Part shown: positions 1 to 6,143 of the stretch, piece by piece
Layout of the letters: every line of letters begins with the position of its first letter
Position numbering within the stretch: position 1 is the stretch's first letter
Origin: Fimisoma avicola
Lineage (GTDB): Bacteria; Bacillota; Clostridia; Peptostreptococcales; Anaerovoracaceae
DNA length: 8,226 nucleotides
Assembly (NCBI GenBank): GCA_018714945.1
Contig: DVMO01000036.1
Coordinates: forward strand, 1-8,226
Reading direction: 5' to 3'
Notes under the pieces: model-generated
Databases searched by the model: none
Told to the model about the DNA's origin: nothing
Seen by the model: the letters and a program-made list of their open reading frames with translations, nothing else
Translations under genes and position numbers: made by a program

Positions 1-3
1 AAC

Positions 4-32
4 ATCTTAGCACATCGCCAAGCTGTTGTCAA
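4..32 (-). promoter_or_regulatory. Leftward sigma-A promoter P2 (edge-proximal copy of a tandem pair)
   Basis: On the minus strand there is a perfect -35 box TTGACA (27-32), a 17-nt spacer, and the -10 box TAAGAT (4-9) preceded by TGC, which makes an extended -10. The -35 side (CTGTTGTCAA on the plus strand) and the -10 side (ATCTTAGCAC) recur with identical spacing at 101-129. Three T-tracts on the plus strand (37-43, 46-51, 55-61) put phased A-tracts just upstream of this -35 box, like an UP element. Transcription would leave the window within a few bases. The target is not visible; a stable-RNA operon is the natural guess. Confidence 0.75.
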
Positions 33-36
33 CAAC

Positions 37-61
37 TTTTTTTACTTTTTTCAGTTTTTTT
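37..61 (-). promoter_or_regulatory. Phased A-tracts, UP-element-like
   Basis: Read on the minus strand, three runs of 7, 6 and 7 adenines lie with centres about 9 bp apart, immediately upstream of the -35 box of the leftward promoter at 4-32. Such phased A-tracts bend DNA, and similar A-rich elements bind the RNA polymerase alpha C-terminal domain at rRNA promoters. The role here is inferred from position and composition. Confidence 0.5.
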
Positions 62-100
62 CAAGTTGCCCGCCGTCCCCCTCAAGGTGACAGCTTTGTT

Positions 101-129
101 ATCTTAGCACTCTTTTCCTCTGTTGTCAA
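101..129 (-). promoter_or_regulatory. Leftward sigma-A promoter P1 (upstream copy of a tandem pair)
   Basis: On the minus strand: TTGACA (124-129), a 17-nt spacer, and extended -10 TGC-TAAGAT with the hexamer at 101-106. It matches the promoter at 4-32 in both boxes, the base triplet after the -35 box, the extended -10 and the exact spacing; only the central spacer differs. It starts 22 nt beyond the stop codon of the S15 peptidase gene and no intrinsic terminator lies between them. Operon read-through would therefore enter this promoter region in the same direction. Confidence 0.75.
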
Positions 130-150
130 TATGAATTTTGACCTTTTTTG

Positions 151-2025
151 CTAAAAATATTGTATACTTTTTGACAATGGGATTTTTGCAGCTACAGAGC
201 CGCCTTTAATGGTTATATTTGTTACCGTTTCAGGTCTCTGAGTCTGCTGAGCGTCGATACCGTAAATGATCAATGCCAGCTTGTGACCAGGCATGAGCGT
301 ATGGTCTGTAGGCACCATCTTTATTTCATAGCCGTATGTCTCTCCCGGCTTAATCTCTTCTTTGCTCCATAAGCATGTCCTGTTCTGAGCGTTGAGCCAG
401 CCTCTGCTTATTACTTTGTATTCAGAAGGAGACTCTTCTAACCCGAAACGGAATGTACCGTCGTCGCATCCTTCTACCGGGACCTGTTCGGCTGTTATGC
501 GTCTTTCCCGTCCAAGATCCACCAGCATGGCGCTGAGTATGGCAGTCTCCCTGTCAATGGCAGCCTCAAATTTCACATTGATCTCTCCGGCTATCCTCAG
601 CGGGGCGTCATTGTCTGCGGCCTCGAAGGGATCCCAGATCCATTTTGCCCTGTTAGCGTAGGACTCGTCCTCGGAGAGCACCAGTTCATCAAGCCAGTCT
701 TTCTGGTTATCAGCTTTCCTATCATATACGGTTGCGCTTAGATCATCAGTTATGACCACATCCTTTTCCGCTTCAACAGGAAAACGGACATACTTCCAGT
801 CGGCTGGAGGCCATGTATCGCCTGCCATCCACTTGCTCTGGTCAGCATTGCTTTCCACCAGGACCTTCGGTTCTTTCTCTATGCCGTTGTCTATACCTTT
901 CAGGTAATGGTCAAGCCACTTTTCCACCATTGCCAAAGTACCGGAACCTTCGAGATCATAAACATATATATGTTCTCCTTGATGGAGCAATATCTTGCGT
1001 TCTGCGCCTTTCTCCTCAAGGGCCTTGAAGAGAGGCAGGCACTGGTTGGTCTTTACATTCCAGTCATTCAGTCCATGTATGATGAAAACAGATGCCTTGA
1101 AATTATCTATCTGATTCAGATAGTTCCTTTCATCCCAGAATTTATTGTAATTGGCCGAATCTCTGTCCTCGCCTTCTACCAGTTTGTCCAAAGCAGCGGC
1201 ATACCCTTCTTTGACACCGGCATAATCCTCCGGATCTTTCGCCCTGCTGAAACAGTACTTGGCAAGTATATCAAGGTCGTCTCCCTGCCATTCAAGGGCA
1301 GGGACATTGAGACCGCCGCTCCTGTAATAATCATACCAGTTGGATATCCCGGCTTCAGGTATTATGGTCTTCAGACCTTCTACGCCTGTTGCCGCCACTC
1401 CTATGCACATGGTCCCCAGGTATGATTTGGCTGACATGGCTACATTACCTGTACACCAGGAGGCTTTGACCTCTATATTGTCTGTTTTGTTGGTAAATGC
1501 CCGGCATCTGCCGTTGAGCCAGTCTATGACTGATCTGAATGCCATTATCTCCTCTCTGGATCCCGAAAGCGTATAGCCTTCTGAACCTCTTGTGCCAAGT
1601 CCTCCGCAGAAAACAGAAGCATATCCCTTTTGGTTCAGATATCTGTAGAGATCCGAGATACACTCAAACTGTACATCTTCAGGAACTATGGCATTTTCCG
1701 CATATCCTGCGGTCTGTCTTGTCACAGACGGCACGCTTTTAAGGGGTGCGGAAAAATCGAACTTTATATCTTCTTCCTTTATGTCCTGCTGCGGATAAAC
1801 TTTTACTTCTCTGTTCACATCGTGCGGAACATACCAGTCCTCGTTGCAGGTCATAAGGTAGGGGTTTGCAACCAGCACAGCCGGGACTTTTTCTCCGTCT
1901 GCTGTATAGGAAGGCCGCCTGATATATGCAGCGATCAGGTCGGCCTTGCCATCTCCGTCGGTATCGACAGGGGTTTCAATGTATACTTTTTCAAAGATGC
2001 ATTCAATCTTGTTCTCTATCTTCAT
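151..2025 (-). CDS. Xaa-Pro dipeptidyl-peptidase, S15 / CocE-NonD family serine hydrolase
   Basis: This is a 624-residue alpha/beta hydrolase predicted to release Xaa-Pro dipeptides from peptide N-termini. The nucleophile is S201 in AKSYLGT, close to the GKSYLG signature of PepX enzymes. The likely acid and base are D321 (HGLNDWN) and H352 (HQGEH). The S-to-D distance of 120 residues fits PepX spacing. A Gly-Arg-Gly-like stretch (GGLGTRGSEG, 141-150) precedes the nucleophile, and the C-terminal 200 residues are the usual beta-rich S15 domain. There is no signal peptide, so it is probably cytoplasmic. It is shorter than lactic-acid-bacterial PepX (about 760 residues) because the N-terminal domain is missing. 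It is the last gene of the operon, 4 nt after the MFS gene stop, with only a weak ribosome site (GAAAGAAG). Translational coupling is therefore likely. The exact substrate is inferred from family membership; a broader CocE-like esterase is the alternative. Confidence 0.85.
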   Translation of the reverse strand: MKIENKIECIFEKVYIETPVDTDGDGKADLIAAYIRRPSYTADGEKVPAVLVANPYLMTCNEDWYVPHDVNREVKVYPQQDIKEEDIKFDFSAPLKSVPSVTRQTAGYAENAIVPEDVQFECISDLYRYLNQKGYASVFCGGLGTRGSEGYTLSGSREEIMAFRSVIDWLNGRCRAFTNKTDNIEVKASWCTGNVAMSAKSYLGTMCIGVAATGVEGLKTIIPEAGISNWYDYYRSGGLNVPALEWQGDDLDILAKYCFSRAKDPEDYAGVKEGYAAALDKLVEGEDRDSANYNKFWDERNYLNQIDNFKASVFIIHGLNDWNVKTNQCLPLFKALEEKGAERKILLHQGEHIYVYDLEGSGTLAMVEKWLDHYLKGIDNGIEKEPKVLVESNADQSKWMAGDTWPPADWKYVRFPVEAEKDVVITDDLSATVYDRKADNQKDWLDELVLSEDESYANRAKWIWDPFEAADNDAPLRIAGEINVKFEAAIDRETAILSAMLVDLGRERRITAEQVPVEGCDDGTFRFGLEESPSEYKVISRGWLNAQNRTCLWSKEEIKPGETYGYEIKMVPTDHTLMPGHKLALIIYGIDAQQTQRPETVTNITIKGGSVAAKIPLSKSIQYF

Positions 2026-2029
2026 ATCA

Positions 2030-3316
2030 CTATGCTTCTTTCGATCCTATTTTTTCCTGTTTTTTTATCTTCTTGAGATATCTCATCCATATCAGGACAA
2101 ATACAGCTCCTATCAGAAGCATTACGGTCAGGAAAATGAAGATCATCCTGTATCCTTCTACGCCCGGATTGTTTTCCAGCCAGTTTCCGGCAAGGAGTGA
2201 GCAGAAGATCTCAGGAAGATATCCGATGGTGGAGATCACGCCGGCGGCGCTTCCGGACAATCTTTCCGGAATAGCTCCCTCATCCATCATTGCCCATGTC
2301 ATGGCATAGTTTACATTGTAGAAGATATACACGATTATATAAAGGATCACGAAAATGGTAGTGCTTGCAGGGCTCAGAGGCAGCAGCATGATGACGATTA
2401 TGCCTGCAGCCATTACAAGGAAAGAAATCAGCAGCATCCTGCCGGTCCCTACCTTATCTGTGATAAATCCTCCGCCTACATTACCGAACAGGGAGAACCA
2501 TCTTCTGGAAGATGCAAGGAAAGCGCCTGCTACAACGGCAGCTCCCAGCAGCTCTGTCATGTACGGAGTCAGATAGTAGTACATCTGGGTGAACACATAG
2601 TTGCAGAAAGTTACCATGCTGATGATCCAAACGGCAGGCATCTTCAGGAGTTCCCCTATACCTTTGAATGTGACCCTGTCGCTCTTTTCCATCTTGTCAT
2701 CTTTTACGCAGAAAAATGCCAGTACACCCATAAGGATCGTAAGTACAGAATAGAAGATTATTGCTGCCTTCATTCCGGCAACCTGATCTTCAATGGCGCC
2801 TGCGCCTATCCTGAAAGCCAGCACGGCTCCGGATGCCATCAAGGCGGCGCCTACGCCCCTGCCTCCTTCAAAGAAACCGAAGGCTTTTCCCTGTCCGCCG
2901 CTGCCTGACAGGATACGGACAGCTTTAACGCAGCATGGCCAGAACGCAAACAAAGAGCTTATGCCCCAGAAAGCGTACAGGCAGAGGAGCTGTGTATAGT
3001 TGAGCGGGAGCAGATGTACAAATCCGCCGAGACCTGTTCCGATCAGCGATACGGTCAGGATGGTCCTGGTTGAAAACCTGTCGGCTACGATACCTCCGAA
3101 AAGGTATGAGATCATGCCGAATACACCGAGGATGCTTCCGAACACGCCGGCCTGAGAGTCTGTCAGATTGTAGACCTCAAGGTAGGCATCGTAATAGTCG
3201 TATCTGAAATACGGCAGCCCGTAGATTATAGCTCCGCCGAAAGCAACGACTATTATCGCAAAAAAGTTTTTTGACAGCTGCTCATTCATACCGAGCTTTT
3301 GCGCGATCTTGTTCAT
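2030..3316 (-). CDS. MFS transporter, 12 predicted membrane segments
   Basis: This 428-residue integral membrane protein belongs to the major facilitator superfamily. It has two halves of about six hydrophobic segments each, joined by a charged loop (CVKDDKMEKSDR, about 203-214). The N-half carries the MFS loop signature GGIVADRFSTR (74-84), and the C-half has the degenerate copy GGGFITDKVGTGR (281-293). A GFFEGGRGVGAAL stretch (148-160 region) matches the glycine-rich fifth segment of many MFS permeases. The C-terminus is basic (LKKIKKQEK), as expected for a cytoplasmic tail. The ATG overlaps the stop of the M32-like gene by 4 nt (ATGA), and a good ribosome site AAGGAGAAAG lies 4 nt upstream of it. 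The substrate cannot be read from sequence. Its position between a peptidase-fold protein and a proline peptidase suggests a peptide or amino acid, but this is inference. Confidence 0.88.
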   Translation of the reverse strand: MNKIAQKLGMNEQLSKNFFAIIVVAFGGAIIYGLPYFRYDYYDAYLEVYNLTDSQAGVFGSILGVFGMISYLFGGIVADRFSTRTILTVSLIGTGLGGFVHLLPLNYTQLLCLYAFWGISSLFAFWPCCVKAVRILSGSGGQGKAFGFFEGGRGVGAALMASGAVLAFRIGAGAIEDQVAGMKAAIIFYSVLTILMGVLAFFCVKDDKMEKSDRVTFKGIGELLKMPAVWIISMVTFCNYVFTQMYYYLTPYMTELLGAAVVAGAFLASSRRWFSLFGNVGGGFITDKVGTGRMLLISFLVMAAGIIVIMLLPLSPASTTIFVILYIIVYIFYNVNYAMTWAMMDEGAIPERLSGSAAGVISTIGYLPEIFCSLLAGNWLENNPGVEGYRMIFIFLTVMLLIGAVFVLIWMRYLKKIKKQEKIGSKEA

Positions 3317-4860
3317 TGTTCTTTCTCCTTATTTGAAATGATTTCGAATTTATATACTTCGGAAAATTTTTTCCGTAAGTAATCTATATAATGTTCCGCC
3401 TCCAGCGGCCCGCCGGTTGCCTTTTGGATCAGCTCCCTGGTGCTGTATATGGCTCCGCAGCGAAAGATCTTCTCATCGAGCCAGTTCTTTATCATGTCAA
3501 ACCTTCCGGTTTCCGCCAGTTGGTCAAGATCCCCAAGGTCTTTCTCCATGGCCGCCTTGATCTGGACCGCTCCAAGACAGGCTACGATATATGAAGGAAA
3601 ATATCCCACATATCCGCCTGCCCAATGTATATCCTGCAGCACACCTTCTCTGTCGTTTTCCGGCGCTACTCCAAGATACTCTCTGTATTTGTCGTTCCAC
3701 GCCGCAGGGATATCTCCAACTGCCAGCCTGCCGTTTATAACATCTTTTTCTATCTCATATCTGATGATTATATGCAAGAGATAAGTAAATTGGTCAGCTT
3801 CTATTCGGATCGCTGAAGGTTTTGCCAGATTTATGTCCCTGTATATCTGCTCCGCTGTCAGCTTTGAACCTGCCGGCAGAAAAACGCCGAGTTCGTTCCT
3901 GAACTTACTGACAAACCCGCGGCTGCGGCCTATGATATTCTCGTAAAACCTTCCTATACTTTCTTCCATGGCAAAAGAAGGCGCTTCTGCCAGGAAAGAG
4001 CCCAGCAATCCTTCATCTATGGATTGCTGGTATATGCCTTTCCCCCCGGAATGTAGCACATTGAACAATCCAAATTCCATGTCATTTTCCCTGTATGAGT
4101 TGACGATCCTCACATCCGAAGGTGAATTTGCAAGTACGGTCGGGTGTGCTCCCATGTCTATCCTTCCCGCCGAAAAGTCAAATCCCATGGTCTCCAGTAC
4201 GATCTTCCATATGAGCTGCTGGTCGCCAGCGTTAACATTGACGGCAGATGGCCTTTTGACTGCGGCATCCTGCCGGCCGTCCTTTATGGCCGAGACCAGC
4301 CCGGTCAAAAATGGTTTGAGCTGTCCGACCATCTGATCTATCCTTTTTACTGTAAGTCCTTCTTCGTAATATCCCATCAGCGCATCATACGGATCATCGC
4401 CCCCGCCCCAATAGGATGAGAATGTCTTAAATGTATGAAAAATTTCTTCCAGATAAGGCCTGAAAAGTTCAAAGTCGTTGTCGTTCCTGGCCTTTTCCCA
4501 TATCTGTTCAGACACTGCGATAAGCCGGATATATCTGCTGTATTCTTCTTCAGGTATGCTTGAAGAGAAAAAGGCGTTTCGCTTTATCCGCTTTATCATG
4601 GCGTTGACTTTTTCGTCGTTTGCCTCGTTTCCGTCAAAATAGCTGACAAGATCTTCAAATCTTTCCGCTGAAAGTATCTTGTACTGCTCATCAGCCAGGA
4701 AAGCCATAACCCTGGTCCTGTATTCTATCCCCTTTGGGGGCATGTAGGTTATCTTGTCCCAGTAGATCAGAGAGCCCAGTGTATATTTGAGGTATTCGGC
4801 TCTGCTTATCATTTCCTTGAGTTCGGATAAATTTTCTTTGTAAATCTCTTCTTTTTTCAT
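3313..4860 (-). CDS. M32 carboxypeptidase homologue lacking the HEXXH zinc motif (probable pseudoenzyme)
   Basis: This 515-residue protein has the normal length and motif order of M32 (Taq/Pfu-type) metallocarboxypeptidases. Recognisable blocks are HP at 239-240, DVRI at 249-252, GRSRGF at 311-316, IRIEADQFTYLLHI at 351-364, LQDIHWAGGYVGYFPSY at 408-424, and C-terminal YIDYLRKKF at 491-499. The catalytic HEXXH is replaced by H270-S-G-G-K274, so the general-base Glu and the second zinc-ligand His are absent. The downstream HESQSR motif reads E299-E-S-I-G-R304, keeping the third-ligand Glu position (E300, 30 residues after H270) but losing the His before it. The ADE triad is ADQ. These changes need several base substitutions and the frame is intact, so they are not a sequencing slip. 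Zinc binding and carboxypeptidase activity are unlikely, while the fold and helical substrate cleft should persist. It starts 16 nt after the regulator gene and overlaps the MFS gene by 4 nt. Confidence 0.85.
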   Translation of the reverse strand: MKKEEIYKENLSELKEMISRAEYLKYTLGSLIYWDKITYMPPKGIEYRTRVMAFLADEQYKILSAERFEDLVSYFDGNEANDEKVNAMIKRIKRNAFFSSSIPEEEYSRYIRLIAVSEQIWEKARNDNDFELFRPYLEEIFHTFKTFSSYWGGGDDPYDALMGYYEEGLTVKRIDQMVGQLKPFLTGLVSAIKDGRQDAAVKRPSAVNVNAGDQQLIWKIVLETMGFDFSAGRIDMGAHPTVLANSPSDVRIVNSYRENDMEFGLFNVLHSGGKGIYQQSIDEGLLGSFLAEAPSFAMEESIGRFYENIIGRSRGFVSKFRNELGVFLPAGSKLTAEQIYRDINLAKPSAIRIEADQFTYLLHIIIRYEIEKDVINGRLAVGDIPAAWNDKYREYLGVAPENDREGVLQDIHWAGGYVGYFPSYIVACLGAVQIKAAMEKDLGDLDQLAETGRFDMIKNWLDEKIFRCGAIYSTRELIQKATGGPLEAEHYIDYLRKKFSEVYKFEIISNKEKEQ

Positions 4861-4876
4861 TTGGCCGCCTGCCTTT

Positions 4877-5431
4877 TCATTTCAGATAGAAATTTGTAAA
4901 AAACGGATGAAGGCTGTTGCCGGTGATCGAGCGGTCAAGATGCAAGCCGTTTGCATTTTCCGGCACTTCGTTTTCCCTGTCCCGGTCCATCTGTTCAAGG
5001 AGGACTCTCCTGGCAGTGACCACTTCTTCATTCTCTATGTTTTCCAATAGTGCCAGCAATATCCTCGCTTCTCTTTTCATCTTCTGGATATTGAACTTAT
5101 GAGTCCTTACCGTAGCGGCGCTTATGGCCATTTCTTCACCTATGGCCTTATTATCGTCTCCTGCATACATGCCTTCAAGGATCTGTTTCTGGATATCAGA
5201 CAGGCCATTTATCTGTTTGTCAAGGCCTATAAGGCCCTTAAAAGCTCCGCCGTGGGCTTCAAGCACATGTTCCCTTACTGCTCTTTCAGCAGTCATCATC
5301 CTTCCGTGGCTCTCATATACAGTCCCGTCAATATATTCTTCACCGCAGAATATACAGACAAATGTGCCTTTTTCGTCTGACCAGGCATATCCTCTGGTCA
5401 ATTCCTCAATGGTCAATTCTTTGAACTGCAT
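4877..5431 (-). CDS. Zinc-finger/LuxR-type helix-turn-helix regulator, DUF2087 tail absent
   Basis: This 184-residue protein is a predicted cytoplasmic transcriptional regulator. The N-terminus carries C26-x2-C29 and H55-x4-H60, a likely zinc-binding knuckle. Residues 77-118 form a LuxR/GerE-type helix-turn-helix (LSDIQKQILEGMYAG..., with the recognition helix around SAATVRTHKFNIQ). A charged helix follows (119-155). I recall clostridial regulators with this same beginning (IEEL.RGY..., VC..CGE, EHG) that continue into a DUF2087 domain. Here the protein ends soon after residue 160 and no remnant of that domain fits the 16 nt before the next gene. The start is secure: AAAGGAGG sits 5 nt upstream of the ATG. 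As the first gene of the operon it probably controls the M32-like, MFS and S15 genes, and possibly itself. The ligand is unknown. Confidence 0.75.
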   Translation of the reverse strand: MQFKELTIEELTRGYAWSDEKGTFVCIFCGEEYIDGTVYESHGRMMTAERAVREHVLEAHGGAFKGLIGLDKQINGLSDIQKQILEGMYAGDDNKAIGEEMAISAATVRTHKFNIQKMKREARILLALLENIENEEVVTARRVLLEQMDRDRENEVPENANGLHLDRSITGNSLHPFFTNFYLK

Positions 5432-5451
5432 GGATACCTCCTTTTGCTGCT

Positions 5452-5462
5452 GCCCGACGGGC
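5452..5462. promoter_or_regulatory. 11-bp palindrome in the regulator-operon leader
   Basis: GCCCGACGGGC is a perfect inverted repeat around a single central base. It lies between the candidate promoters and the ribosome site of the regulator gene, 20 nt before its ATG. The single-base centre fits a protein-binding operator better than an RNA hairpin, although a GCCC/GGGC stem with a 3-nt loop is possible. Autoregulation by the downstream LuxR-type regulator is a guess from position only. Confidence 0.3.
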
Positions 5463-5487
5463 TCATCTGCAATATCGTTTATATATT

Positions 5488-5516
5488 TTTAAACATTTTT
5501 TATTTTCGTTTGTGAA
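5488..5516 (-). promoter_or_regulatory. Candidate promoter for the regulator-peptidase operon (proximal)
   Basis: On the minus strand TTCACA (5511-5516; five of six matches to TTGACA) is followed by a 17-nt A-rich spacer and TTTAAA (5488-5493; four of six matches). It sits about 60 bp upstream of the regulator ATG. The surrounding AT-rich sequence makes chance matches common, so support is modest. Confidence 0.35.
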
Positions 5517-5523
5517 TAAGTAA

Positions 5524-5552
5524 ACGGTAGCACATTTCACACTTCATTGCAA
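5524..5552 (-). promoter_or_regulatory. Candidate promoter for the regulator-peptidase operon (distal)
   Basis: On the minus strand TTGCAA (5547-5552) is followed by 17 nt and TACCGT (5524-5529), with TGC directly before the hexamer. The stretch ATGTGCTA is identical to the extended -10 region of the strong leftward promoter at 4-32. The hexamers themselves are weak, so this would be a weak or activator-dependent promoter, and it competes with the candidate at 5488-5516. Confidence 0.3.
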
Positions 5553-5610
5553 CAGTTTTTTTCTTTTTTCTCCAAAAAAAATATCCTTCGGGTTTATGCC
5601 TGAAAGTTCC

Positions 5611-5640
5611 AATAAAAAAGCCGTCCCGCTGGACGGCTGC
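5611..5640 (-). terminator. Rho-independent terminator after rlmH
   Basis: On the minus strand an 8-bp GC-rich stem AGCCGTCC / GGACGGCT (arms 5631-5638 and 5619-5626) closes a 4-nt loop and is followed by a run of six to seven T (5614-5619 as A on the plus strand). It lies 18 nt past the rlmH stop codon and should end the yycJ-rlmH transcript before the regulator operon. Confidence 0.88.
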
Positions 5641-5655
5641 AAAGCAGTTATTTCT

Positions 5656-6135
5656 CTATTTATGGTATGTTTCCCGATTTATGATCTTAAAGCTCCGGTA
5701 TATCTGTTCAAGGAGGATCACCCTCATCATCTGATGGGGAAAAGTCATTTTTGAAAAGGACAGCTTCATGTCCGCTCTGCTGCTAACCTGACTGCTGAGT
5801 CCCAGGCTTCCTCCTATGACAAATACCACATGGCTTTTTCCGGTGATCATAAGGTTTTCTATTTTTTGCGCAAGCTGCCGGGAATCCAGGCTTTCTCCAT
5901 TTATCTCAAGGCTTATGACAAATGCGCCATCTTTGATATGCCTGATGATGGAATTTCCTTCCTCTTCGATCACCTGTCTTTCCTGCGCCGCAGAAGGGCT
6001 GTCCGGCAGCCTTGCCTCTTTTAGTTCTGTGATATTGACATCGCAATATCTGGACAATCGTTTCATATATTCCTCACAGGCGGATGTCCAGTATTTTTCT
6101 TTCAGTTTTCCTACGCATATTATCTGTATCTTCAT
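5656..6135 (-). CDS. rlmH: 23S rRNA (pseudouridine1915-N3)-methyltransferase RlmH
   Basis: This 159-residue SPOUT-class methyltransferase is exactly the usual RlmH length. It uses S-adenosylmethionine to methylate the N3 of pseudouridine 1915 in helix 69 of 23S rRNA, acting on assembled 70S ribosomes. Diagnostic sequence includes the cofactor loop VIGGSLGL (106-113), the knot region LSFSKMTFPHQMMRVILLEQ (125-144) and the invariant C-terminal YHK (157-159). RlmH acts as a homodimer in which the C-terminus completes the partner's active site. It starts 8 nt after yycJ, and its ribosome site TAAGGTG overlaps the yycJ stop codon, so the two genes are co-transcribed and probably coupled. The yycJ...rlmH proximity matches the Bacillus subtilis wal region, where htrC lies between them. 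Confidence 0.96.
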   Translation of the reverse strand: MKIQIICVGKLKEKYWTSACEEYMKRLSRYCDVNITELKEARLPDSPSAAQERQVIEEEGNSIIRHIKDGAFVISLEINGESLDSRQLAQKIENLMITGKSHVVFVIGGSLGLSSQVSSRADMKLSFSKMTFPHQMMRVILLEQIYRSFKIINRETYHK

Positions 6136-6143
6136 TTTTCACC

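Noticed and set aside
104..112. TTAGCACTC, a perfect half of the HrcA-binding CIRCE element
   Set aside because: The partner GAGTGCTAA nine bases away is missing (122-130 reads GTTGTCAAT), and the second copy at 4-32 lacks the CTC end. The bases are better explained as extended -10 promoter sequence on the minus strand.
907..1425. A 172-codon open frame on the plus strand inside the S15 gene
   Set aside because: It is antisense to a well-conserved peptidase coding region that includes the catalytic residues, has no ribosome site, and encodes no recognisable domain.
1630..2309. Overlapping plus-strand open frames spanning the S15/MFS junction
   Set aside because: They are antisense to the end of the MFS gene and the start of the S15 gene. 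Their hydrophobic or basic composition simply mirrors the opposite strand.
5554..5582. Long T-run followed by an A-run in the intergenic region, resembling a hairpin
   Set aside because: The stem would be A:T only, with no GC clamp and no coding region ending nearby that needs it; the real terminator is at 5611-5640. At most it is bent, AT-rich DNA.
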